Part shown: one piece after another, positions 12,601 to 24,100 of the stretch
Layout: each line of letters starts with the position of its first letter
Numbering within the stretch: the stretch's first letter is position 1
Assembly: GCA_963682055.1 (NCBI GenBank)
Contig: OY821745.1
Span: 21,449,342 to 21,513,341 of the forward strand
Direction of reading: 5' to 3'
From: Primula veris
Lineage: Eukaryota > Streptophyta > Magnoliopsida > Ericales > Primulaceae
DNA length: 64,000 nucleotides
Notes under the pieces: model-generated
Told to the model about the DNA's origin: nothing
Databases searched by the model: none
What the model saw: only the letters and a program-made list of their open reading frames with translations
Made by a program: the position numbers and the translations under genes

Positions 12601-15600
12601 ATATTTTCAAGGGCAAGTCGGTAAAAATATCAGATACCTGCCCTTCCAACAAAGAAGAAAAAAGGTATAAATTTTCATTCATGAAAACAAGAGAGGAAAA
12701 CCAATAACTGTGAACAACAGAAATTAGAGAAATGGAGAAAGAAGGGTGTGTTACATCTCTGAGTTCCAGATCAAACCGAGTGTCTGGTCTGTCTGAACCA
12801 TATCGACTCATGGCTTCTGCATATGTCAGCCTTGGGAAAGGATTGGGTAGATGAACACCATTAATCTCCAAAAAGACCTGAAATTAGCAGATATAACCTC
12901 TGATTAAAAAGAATACATTGTATGACTAAAGAGAAATATCAGGTGTTATACACCTAACTAGCAGCTTTTACAACTGGTTAGCAATAAGAACAAATTTCAC
13001 GATTTAGATAACATGATACATCTACTTAAGCAAGCAAATTATATTTCCAACTCAAATGCACAAGTAGTAAGCACCAATCTACACGATAACGAAGAAGTCT
13101 ACACCAATGTTAAACTTTAAGTTGACAGACTATTTGTGTAAATTGATATAAATAGTGAATTTTGATAGGTTGATGTACAATTTGTTCAATTTTGTTTGGA
13201 ATGGTGAATAAACTAGGAAATTTAATCGTATCATGTACTTTAATTAGGTTGTTGTACAAAAGTGGTCATCCCCTAATTATAAATGATCTAGAAGCTACGT
13301 CCACGCAATTACTGCCATGAGCTTGTCATTCAACTTAAGCTCTAGTGGAAACATAGGAGTATATTTTGTCTTGCAATAAAGAACTTAGAAAGAGCAAGGA
13401 AAATGAGCCAAGGCTTTAATTGAAGATTACAAATAGGAGATATGTCATTGTACATTTGCTCAAAACTTAAGTTGCATCAATATTAAATATAACCATCAAT
13501 ATGGCACTTCTACAGTTAGAAACACTAAAATTCATCTAAAGACACAAACCTTTCTAATCAAATCTTCATTGAGCTTTAGCATGTCTTCCAAATTGGGGAA
13601 AGCCATCTCCATATCCAATTGTGTAAACTCTGGTTGTCTATCAGCCCTAAGATCTTCATCTCGGAAACATCTATAAGTAAAAAAAATCTATAAGTAAAAA
13701 CAAAATCAGCAGCTACAAGCAACATATATATGCAAGTTGTAACCGAACTCTACTTTCACTCTCAAGATGAGTAAAAACACCTTCGAAATAAAAGAGACTG
13801 GGCCAACTTAAAAGTCCCCAATACTTCGGTTCAAAAAGATTATTTAAGGAAGCAATGGACAATAAAGGCAAACAACCAAACCAGATGGGATTAAAGCAAT
13901 GACTAAAAGCCTTACCTGGCTATCTGATAGTACTTATCAAACTGAGAGACCATTAGCATCTGCTTAAAAAGCTGTGGACTCTGGGGAAGAGCGTAGAATG
14001 TCCCTGGCTTCAGAAAAATACAGTACAGTGATTATTTGTACTCCGAAGTTTTCACAAAATCTTCATTAAAAAGCACAATTTATTTCTGGATTTATAAGAT
14101 TGGACGTGGTTGCATACCTGAACCCTCGAAGGCACTAAAAAATCTCGAGCGCCTTCTGGAGTAGATCTAGAGAGTATAGGGGTCTCAAACTACCTTACAA
14201 AACTGGAAAGTCAGGGTCAAAGCAACAAGTAAATGTAAAACAATAAGAAAATAGTAGATTGGTAGAGACGGAAGTAACTAAGAGAAAAGAACAAGTACCT
14301 CCATAAAACCATGAACATCCTCCAAGTACCTTCTGATTAGTTTCACAACTTTACTTCGCAAAACTATCTTTGAATTCATTTGTGGGCGACGCAAATCAAG
14401 GTATCGGTACCTGCAGATAATGCATTCCAGGCATATAAAGAAAAAAAATGGGAAAAGGGCTAAATCCACATCAAACTATAAATTAGCATATTGCGCATTT
14501 GTAGGTGCATAGAAGTTTCTCACTTTTTAATTAATCTTTAGCATCTAAAAAATATATAGTTAACATGAATAGAATTAAGATTCTCCATGCAAGACATTTC
14601 GAAGTCTTTAATAACATAAAAAAATCGGGAAAAACTTGAAGGAATTAATCTGTATACCACTTGAAAAATTACAACAACCGTTATGTTTCTCACGAAATCA
14701 TTTCAGTATTTCACCCAAGACTTGAATTAGGGGATTAGAGACACTTCCCCTTACGTCAGAATTTTTATCAGATAACCAGTAACAACGACTTTTAATTTCT
14801 CACCCTTTTTTTATTATTAATAAAAAAAGATACTAGTTATGTACCTCAGACGTATTTCCTCTTTAATAGAATCATTTGCATCGTCTGTTGTCGTGACCAA
14901 GAATGGCAATTTTGATTTTACAGCATTCAACACTTGAACATTCTCCGCAGCAACCTATCATGCATATATACAGAATGACGTAACATAGAAATAAAGCAAA
15001 AGCAATCCGACTTAGTCCTGGCATTGAGTAATTTGGAGTAGACAAAATTTAAAGTACCTCAATTGTCCCAGTCTTCATCTTCTTATTAATAGACTCACTG
15101 GGCCTGGACCGAATAATGCCTTCAACACTGACCACGTACTCCAGTCTTAAATCATTTATAGTTGAATGTGCATCCGGGAATTCACTGGGAAGTGTTGTAA
15201 CCTAAAAGAAATATGTTATTGTTAAAACTCAAAAATAAAATAAAAATGAAACTCTGCCTGTATAAGACGTCGCTAGTTAAAGATACTCTAGGAACCCAAA
15301 AAAAAAAATTAGATGCTAAGGAATTTGTGCGATGCTTTGGATTGGTAAAAAGGGACGATATTCTACATCAGGTACAAATTGTACTTTTGTTCAAGATGAA
15401 CAGCTTACAGACACCGTTTTCAACTTGAAACAAAACATACAAACTAGTCAAAATGCATTGCAACCGCATTTCTTGAAAAAAAATCCTTCATCATCTAAAA
15501 CATAACTAATGCCCTTGTTTTGTTATAAATTTTAATCAAACCTCAACTAAAGATTTTATCATCAACAGTATGCAGTTGAAGGTTACACATTATTACATAC

Positions 15601-18372
15601 AAAATCTTACAAGATTCAAACTTCACATTCAGCTTCAATATTTTATCAATAACATTCCAAGGGCTTGTTACCCCTTAGCTTATTAAAAAAAAACTTCAAG
15701 GATATGATTCTCTGTTGTTTTTTCTCTCTTCTGACTAAATGATATACAGATTTTAGCCTCAATGATGCTCCGCTCTTTTTCTCACATCTCAATTGGGCTT
15801 TTATAATTCCCCAGAAAAGTTTGCAATATATATATATATATATATATATACTTTTTTGGCCTGAAAAGTTTGAAGCTTTAAGCTGGTTGAAAAAGAATTC
15901 AACAAACTTATCTTAACTTAGAACAATTCAAGTCAGAAGCTTTTTTCCAATTTTCTCTTTTATCTTTTTTGCATTAGAGAATTTTCAAAGCTTAAAGTTG
16001 GTTGAACCCAACAGTTTCCTCTTAACATGAAAGAAATACTAGTTAGGGATAGCTCTCTCACCCTTGTGGTCCTACCCGACTTGATTCTGGATGTAGACGG
16101 GCCCAATGTGGTCTACGGATACCGGGTGGTTTAAGAAAAAAAACATCTTTTCTCAAGTAGGTAAAAAGGATCTAGCCAAAAGAGTAGTTTGTAACAGGTA
16201 GTTGTAGACTACAGAGGTATACTAAACATACTTACTGCAAACAGATACACATATATTAGACATAGAAATAAAATGGGTTATCTCAACGCGTTCTAACTTC
16301 GTTTACGGTCAACTTTAAGGTTTTCTAAAATAAGTACAATATTCTACTAAGATTAGTTTAGAAATAGGAAAAGTGTGAGGCAATAAAAGAAGACGGTTTT
16401 GTCTCTCGGTTATGTAACGTAGGTTTGATTGTTAAATTGAGATAGTGCCTTGATCATTGGACTTGACTGGAAAGAAGAAAAAAAAATTACAAAACCAAAG
16501 ACAACTAACAAAGAAAAAGCAAAGAACGAGCACCAAACCACACGCATGAAAAAATGAAAGTAGAGAGGCTAGTAATCAGATGCTCACCAAAGTCATGATG
16601 TAAGAGATTTGCCTAGTTATCCTACCCTTTTTAACAAATATCGGGAAAATTGAAAATTATAGCATTAAACACTGTATTTGGCCATTGGGACTGGACACCA
16701 AATGCAGCGCTCAGAAAACCCGTGTTTGGTTAGGTAATGTAGGTCCGGGTTATAAATTATGATCAGGCATTAAAACATAGTAATCCGACTATCTTTTCAA
16801 AACCTACTCATTATCCGACGGGATTGTTAGTCCCGCAACCAAATGAGTCCCTAATGGAAGACATCTTCATTTATTTCTCTCTCTAACTGTAGAACAAAAC
16901 AGTTGTTCAATTTATGCTCATAGCAGAGTTTATTCTATACAGGGACGGAACCATGAACTTTGAACGAAGGGAGCTCAAACGCTAATTTTTCAAAATTTTA
17001 ATCAAAATAGATACAAGGGGAGGAACTAGTAACAGGCTTAACAGCACCCCCATATCAAGAGTAACCGATCTTTTAGCATGTATCTTTATTATTTTTTTAT
17101 CGATTTTTGCATTTAAGCACCCAATAATTACGGGTAAAAAAGTTCTAGTTCTTCCACTGAATACATAAGGAAAAAAAATCATCAATTTCTATAACGCGAG
17201 TTGCAGCACCCATCTCCACCTAATTCATTCCTTGATTTTATAAAAAAAAAAAAAAAAACCTTAAAAATTGAAGCTTTAAGCCTTGTTTGGTTGGTGTACT
17301 GTTATGGTGGGATAGAATATCATATACCATGGGGCCGGCCCACGTATCCTTTATTTGGTTGGTAATTTGAGATTGGACTAGTAGTTCTTATGTGATATCA
17401 AATACACCCAAATGGGTGTCGTCTATAGAATACTAGGGGAGGTGGTATCGATGGTCCATAGGATAGCCAATACACATACATAAATACATAATCAGTATAA
17501 AGTTGTGCGTACTAAATGACATGATATTTCGAGGGATGCTCCCAAAAAAATAAAATATATAATAAGTAAATAGATAGATAGGAATATATATATATATACC
17601 TGAACAGTGCCAGAGTGATCTCTAAGAGTAAGAAAAGTGAACCCTATAAAGCGCAACCCACCCACACAGCCTCACCCTTTTCCCCCACATCCTTTTCGCT
17701 CAAATCCCCACACAAACCCGTTTGTGTGATCCACTTTAAAGCCTCTTCTTTAAAAGGGTACTTTCGGGACAATTGAACTAGGTGGTTATATCAGTGTTTC
17801 TAAGACATTATTAGGAGTACCCTAATTTAATTAACAATTCGTTTCAACCCGCATAATTTCAGTAAATGATACCGAATGCGAATATTGTGTTCACATTTAG
17901 GAGATTTATGTCATTAATTGTGGTGAACGTCATTGTTACTAGTAAATACATAAATAAATAGATAGATAGGAATATATAAATATAAATATACCTGAACAGT
18001 ACCGGAGTGATCTCTAAGAGTGAGAAAAGTGAGACCAGAATGAACCCTATGAAGTGCAACCCACCCACACAGCCTCACTTTTTTCCCCACATCGCTCTCG
18101 GTCAAATCCCCACACAAACCCGTCCGTGTGACCCATTTTAAAGCATCTTGTTTAAAAGGTATTTTCGAGAGTATTAAAGTTGGTAGTGGGTTTATTAAAG
18201 TAGTTTCTGAGACATTATTAGGAGTATTATTAGAAGCAGAAACAGAAGCAGAAACAGCAGAATGGTTGAGACTCTTTTTAAAGACTACTTTCGGGATAAT
18301 TGAACTATTGTTCAGGAAGAGTAAGAGAGAAGAGAGAGAAGGGCGGAGAGAGATGGAGACTGCTGCTCTCAT
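9680..18372 (-). CDS. Organellar (bacterial-type) aspartyl-tRNA synthetase
   Basis: Fifteen exons (18372-17992, 15201-15058, 14954-14845, 14410-14299, 14189-14118, 14007-13916, 13670-13550, 12877-12755, 12637-12442, 12073-11892, 11791-11720, 11262-11164, 11078-10998, 10504-10447, 9849-9680) join in phase to 670 residues. This class IIb enzyme charges tRNA-Asp with aspartate. Residues 1-75 are Ser-rich with few acidic residues, like a plastid or dual transit peptide. Next come the OB-fold anticodon domain ([10 protein letters not shown].., LRDHSGTVQ), motif 1 near [10 protein letters not shown], motif 2 at [17 protein letters not shown] (about 305-325), a bacterial-type GAD insertion (about 385-511) and motif 3 [14 protein letters not shown] (about 615-628). 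The GAD insertion separates it from the cytosolic enzyme. Intron 1 (2.8 kb) holds a broken second copy of exon 1. Dual plastid and mitochondrial targeting is inferred. Confidence 0.95.
15826..15850. repeat. TA microsatellite in AspRS intron 1
   Basis: An uninterrupted run of about 12 TA dinucleotides. Confidence 0.8.
17014..17159. mobile_element. hAT-like MITE in AspRS intron 1
   Basis: Left end CAAGGGGAGGAACTAG and right end, read on the minus strand, CAGTGGAAGAACTAG form an imperfect inverted terminal repeat. It resembles the hAT MITE at 30569-30761, which has a similar GAGGAACTAG end and the same AGCACCCCCATAT block. The target duplication is not clear here. Confidence 0.5.
17601..17817 (-). 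pseudogene. Partial, frameshifted duplicate of AspRS exon 1
   Basis: Direct, same-orientation copy of the 3' half of AspRS exon 1 plus the start of intron 1, lying inside intron 1. The blocks around the splice donor (CACTGTTCAG then GTATAT), the CACACAGCCTCAC block and the GTGTGATCCACTTTAAAGC block match 17992-18250. An 11-bp deletion relative to exon 1 (near 17638-17642) breaks the frame. The upstream half looks rearranged: TACTTTCGGGACAATTGAAC resembles 18286-18305, not the expected collinear position. The donor GT survives, so the copy could act as a cryptic exon end. Confidence 0.85.
17931..17991. repeat. Intron segment duplicated with exon 1
   Basis: The AATAGATAGATAGGAATATA stretch next to the real donor recurs at about 17565-17590 next to the duplicated donor. 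The duplication therefore included intron sequence as well as exon. Confidence 0.6.
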
Positions 18373-18377
18373 GCCTG

Positions 18378-18455
18378 CTCTCTCTCTCTCTCTCTGTGTG
18401 TATGTGTGTGTATATATATATAGAGAGAGAGAGAGATAAGAGAGAGATAGAGATG
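18378..18455. repeat. Compound CT/GT/TA/GA microsatellite at AspRS 5' end
   Basis: Four dinucleotide tracts in series start directly upstream of the AspRS ATG: (CT)n, (GT)n, (TA)n and (GA)n. They must lie in the 5' untranslated leader or core promoter. Read on the minus strand this is a pyrimidine-rich leader, a common plant 5'-UTR feature. Confidence 0.8.
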
Positions 18456-18522
18456 GAGGAGGTTTTGTTTTTTTTATCTGTGTACAATGGTGAGAAATAT
18501 GGGTTTAAGTTTGAATGGTCCA

Positions 18523-19405
18523 TTTTTCCGATACAATTTACCTGTTTTCACGGTCAAAACGAAATAAACCATAAAGTTAAATTTATGTTTGGACTTTTGA
18601 TCAAATCGTAATTTTAATTTATGATTTACACTGTCAAATTACTAAACTGTCCATGTATAGAAAATCTGAAAAAATTTCAGAAAGTTTGGCCGATCGATCG
18701 GCTGTGAAGTCCGATTGATCGACCAAGCTCTTTGAAAAAAATTTCAGTGGCCTAATTAACTCAAAAAAAACATTTACGGATCGTAATCGTAACTTACGGT
18801 TTGATAAAAGGTCAGCTAATTTGTTTCAAGTAACATGATAAAAGGTCGTTTCGAGTATTAATCATTTAAAAAAATGGTTAATTTGTTTAAAATGAAATTT
18901 GCTTATTTATGTCAAAAAAAATATTTACGGATCGTAATCGTGACTTACGTTTTTATAAAAGTCCAATAAGTTAATTTGTTTCGAGTAACATGATAAATTT
19001 AAAAAAATGGTTAATTTGTTTAAAATGATAGACGATTCAATAACGAACATAACGGTTGAAACGGAACTAAATTTGGAGTGAGTCCGAACGAATAATTTAT
19101 AGTTCCACAATATACAATATCGAAAAAAAAAATATGAATAAGTCACGATTACGGTCCGTAAATATTTTTTTTGAGTTAATTAGGTCTCTGAATTTTTTTT
19201 CAGAGAGCTTGGCCGATCGATCGGACTTCACAGCCGATCAATCGGCCAAGCTCTCTGAAAATTTCTCAGATTTTCAACGCAGGGGCAATTTGGTAATTTC
19301 ACAGTGTAAACTGTAATTTTGACTCACGGTTCGTAAGTCAAAATTACGTTTCGGAAAAAAAAATTATGATTTGAACGTGAAAATAAATAAATTGTAATGG
19401 AAAAA
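18523..19405. mobile_element. Foldback element with arms of several hundred bp
   Basis: The two halves are inverted copies of each other. Left TTTTTCCGATACAATTTA matches right TAAATTGTAATGGAAAAA inverted. Inner landmarks such as GGCCGATCGATCGG, GAGTTAATTAGG and TTACGGATCGTAATCG all recur inverted. TCCA flanks both ends and may be a short target duplication. No transposase frame is present, so it is a non-autonomous inverted-repeat element. It sits 150 bp upstream of the AspRS start codon. Confidence 0.75.
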
Positions 19406-21174
19406 TCCAGCCTCTTGTGTTTGGGTTTTACTTTGTTTTCTGAACTACTTATAAATTAGTAGCACACAGTACTAACACCTGAATTAGTGATAATATTTTC
19501 GCACAGCAAATATTTGTTCTACCGAAAATGCGTGGTGTAACACGATTATTTGGGTATTTTGTATTTTATATATTTGACAGGGGTTGTTTATTTTTTAACC
19601 GTTCATGTATATTTGGGTGTTTTGTATTTTATCTCGACAGGGATCCTTTGGCAAATATCTTTGCCGGCTTCATATTAATAGAAAGATACTGATCGGTGTG
19701 CTTTTTTTTTTAATTTTCTCTGAAATAGGGATACAGAATCCATTGCTTCCATAAATTTTTGGTATCTTAGTTAATCTGCTTATATGCAGAACTAGAAGTG
19801 TTTTAAAATAAAGGCTCAGAGGGAAATCAGGCAGGCAGATGCTAAAAGCTTTAGCTAGGTGTTAAGCAAAATTAGGCAGGATTAAACGGGATTAGGCGTT
19901 GAACGGTCGAGTTTTGCCTATAACCAGTTGCGCGCCTTTTATAGCATTGTGAACAACCGTCATGAAAAGAAATTTGAGCACAACCAAGATTTGGGTGTTG
20001 TTTCCATTCATATATATATGTATGCCATGTTATTGCCTTATCAGTGTGCTGAATGAAAAAAAAAACGTATTATCGTGTTTGGCTTGTATCGCGACCGACA
20101 CTCGTACCCGTCTCTCGGGTTTTAACTTTTTCTATAATCAATTTCTGGCTGGACTGTATATTCTTAAATATCAATGTCGAAAATACACGTACAAAGCCGA
20201 TGTCTCAACGAATAACATGTACTCCGTACTCATCCTTCACGAAAACGTCTGCACATGGATGTTGGAACCTTCTAAATTACGTGATACTATTTTTTTCTAT
20301 TTTTGTAAGTTGATGATACTGTTCCATAGAGAGAGACAAGTTTTTTTATGCCTTCATCTTGCAACAAATTGGTTCTCATATTTTGGATTATAATTCTGTC
20401 TGCTCACTTTTACATTTTAAATTACTAGCTATTAAGGAATATCCACTTGTTTTGCCTGATAGAAATGAAGCACAGGCATAACCTTCTCAGTCACCAGCAA
20501 TATCGTTCGCAATTGATCAAATCAGATCGCCAGCTGAAATTATTCAAACTATCAGGACGAATAGCGCTGCAAAAACCAGATCATGTGAATTACTCTTTAG
20601 CGATGATAAAGGTCTAATGTGAAATGGAAACCCTTCTCAGCAAAAGCAGACCAAGCTACCCAGCTCTGTCGGTCCAAAAATAACTACCAACAGAAATATA
20701 AGAGCAGGTGACAAACCAAAGCTTTGCTAAGATGGATAAGAAGCTACCATTTTGCACAAGTTATCACAAATGAAATTTAAGAAAACATAAGAGTGACCAA
20801 TAAACGTCATCTACATAACCAACATAGAACCACCAAAAGTACCAAATGAACATTAACGACACTGGACGCTTATCATCAAATACACTTGTTTTATCACATA
20901 AGAATAAAAAATCAATATGTTGAAACAATAAGCAAATATTAGGAAATGTTATTCTGTTTCTCAGGGCCTTGATTACCATTCCACTATTGCACTTGGAGCA
21001 AAAAAATAGCTTAATCGAAGTATGCAGCACATCCTTGTAAAACCACAGCAAGGTAGCAGATGCATCAGCAATTCCCAGATTGCTCTTTATCCTCGAGAAC
21101 AGACTTGTAAACGCTTAAGTCTATTATAAACGGGAAGAGTTTCTCCTGATCTTAAGTCACTGGTATATATATTT
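19406..21174. other. Intergenic between NLE 3' end and AspRS promoter
   Basis: A plus-strand frame at 19962-20393 (143 codons) has no recognisable domain and looks spurious. The right part, about 20400-21174, is probably NLE 3' untranslated or flanking sequence. I see nothing else. Confidence 0.5.
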
Positions 21175-24100
21175 TTAGCCCATCCATAACTTCAAGACTC
21201 TGTCTTTGCCACCAGAAGCTACCTTCTCACCATCTGGACTCCAGTCGACAGCGAAAACCTAGGCAAAAAAAATCTCAAAACCGGAATTTTACAAAATATT
21301 TATCTGAAAATAAAATACGGTTTTAACTATTTCCTAAAGCAACACACCTCATCTGCATGACCTGGCAGGTCTTGCTTCAATTTCTGTGTCCGAACGTCCC
21401 AAACCTTCAATGTCGAGTCCTTGCTACCGCTTAAAAGAAGCCTACTGTCTGCAGACCAACTGCAGAGAAAAGTTAAATTTTTATTGGATGTTAAGATATG
21501 ACCTTGAATTGTGACGCCATGGTAAAAATGGTAAATTACAGGAATGATCCCCATATTCAAGAAAGAATTATTTATTTGAACACCATAATTTCAATTGCAA
21601 CAATTTTGGTCATCACAATTCAAATAAACTACACTAGTGGTCCCCATAGTTGACTACGAAAGTATTGATATCCATAGTCAATAAGTTACACCATCCTATG
21701 GGGTGTGATACGTGTGACCATTTAGAATGTGGGGACTATTAGTGTCAAGTACTCAAACTATGGGACCAAGTACTAATTCTACCTGAAGTACAAGGACTAC
21801 AGATGTACTTCACCCTGATAAACAAAATACTGACCTTATCTGATAAACGGGGCCCACATGGCCTCGGAAAGCAGCAACGAATGCTCCAGTTATACCATTC
21901 CACAACTTGACAGACTTGTCAAATGAAGCACTGGCAACCCATTGACCATCAGGAGAAAAGTAAACATGGTTCACAAGCTGTGCAAGCCGGAGAAAAACAC
22001 TCAGGCGATAAACTATTGATCTTTCGGAGAAAAAACATGGAGAGAAAATTATAAATTATTGACATGACTTTATCTTTGTTTAGTCACCACCAAAAAACTT
22101 GTTGCCTTTAGTTTTAGTAAGGAACAATAAATGGCCTATCATAGTGCCTCCGTTTGGTATTAAGGCCTAGTTTGGTACCAAGGAGTTGAATGAATAGATG
22201 GTAATGATTTCTGTCATAGAAGGTTGAAATGCTTAACTACTAAGGATCATTTGAACTTTGTATTCCACCCTACAAGTATGTTTCTCATTTCTTTGAAAAG
22301 TAAAGATTTCTACAAGAATTTCTTACCATCATGGTTATTTTAAGTGTATACTTTCATGTTTCTCAATGATATTATTTCATTTCAATATGTGCACCTAGGT
22401 TGATAGCAATTTGTATCACCTATGGCCTGTATACTGCTTATGACAGGATATAGTAGCAGATACAAGATATAACCTTGTAAGTTGTAACACGTGTCCTTAA
22501 TGCAGAAACATAAAGACGGTATAGATTGCAAATGTTGTACAGAGATTTTGAAATTACCAGGATGCAATTGAAATATACTTGCAATATGTTTAAATTTTAA
22601 TGTGTACCTGCTGATGACCTGTCATGCGAGTTTTGGGATGTTTGCTGACAGAGGGTTCCCAGAGAAACATGGTGAAATCATCAGAACCAGAAACTAACCT
22701 TTCAGGCCCATTGCCTTTCATTTTGTTATACCTTTCCAGAGCCACCTATAACACAAGAGGATATTAGAAATTGTCATAGAACCAAAACTGTATTTTATGA
22801 AAGGGAGAAAAAGCAATGAGAACATCACAATAGTTTGGCTGCGTTGGCAGAATCAAATGCTCATTATATACTGTACAACAAAACCACCTCAAATTGTATT
22901 TAAATACTTGAACATGTGCAAAGTAAGTCGGTAATAAGCACTGTAAATGAATGTTCAAGTTCATAATAAGTACAACTGAGTAGCAAGGGCCAAGGTCTGC
23001 GTAGTACATACTCGAGCCAAGACTGCCTTAAATTACATAAAATTACAATTTGTCTACATAATAGAGCAAACAAAAACTATATTTCTAAAGATAGATGCAG
23101 CCAAGTAATAATAAAAATATTTTAAGGAAACAGCACAACCATCAATACCTCCTTCATTTCCTCGGGAGATTGATATTGCTTACGAGTATGATCAAAAGCA
23201 CCGGTTCGAAGGACATACTCAGTGCTTAAAGCAAGTGAGTTAACCCAATGTCCATGGCCCTGTATCATGACAGAACAGTTAGAGAACACGAAAAGGGGGC
23301 CAAAAACTACCATGTCATATGATGACATCATTGGAATCCATATAGAATTGTATCGGCAGAAGCATATTTCATTCAATTATATTGAGAAGAAAAGGCTGCC
23401 GGAGAAAGAAAAAAAAGAATACTGATAGTGACCTTCAGTTCTCGAATCAGCTTCCCTTGTGTGGTTTCCCAGACTTTGATTGTACAGTCCTGAGACCTGC
23501 ACACATAAATCCAATATTTCATAGATAAGTGCAAAAACATACCAAAAAGGTCGATGAATTAATGTAAACTGCTAAAAAAAACTCCATGCTAACTGAAATC
23601 TCTTTTTTTAGCAGTTTACATTAATTCATAAATCCAATATGAATTAAGTTCAAAGTACCACCTCCAAAAATTGAAAGATAATCAGCGTTCAACGTCAATA
23701 AAGCCAAGTAAATATACATAGTATAGGTGCATTGACTTGACTGCATTCAAATGGACAAAAACAGTTCGAACCTGACTCTAACAATGGTTAATACCCACGA
23801 ATTATATATTTTATTGATCTCGATTCTGGAGTTGGCATCACAGAAATATCATTATAGTCATCAAAGGGAACTTTTCTTTTCCAACTTACACCGATCTGCA
23901 AATATATTACACAACCAAAACATTTATTAGAACTTAAAAGAAAGACGTACCCTGTATAGATAAATCCATCTCCACCCCATTTGACACATGTTACCGCTAG
24001 AGTGTGGCCACTGAGAGAAATTAAAGTCCTCCTTGTAGTGATATCCCATATGCGTGCGTCCCCATCTTTACTTGAACTTACAAATCTACGGCAAGGAGCA

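Noticed and set aside
17290..17460. Possible MITE with CTTGTTTGGTTGG start
   Set aside because: One plausible terminus, but no matching inverted end or target duplication found.
19962..20393. 143-codon plus-strand frame between NLE and AspRS
   Set aside because: Composition typical of translated spacer, no motif and no splice-consistent continuation.
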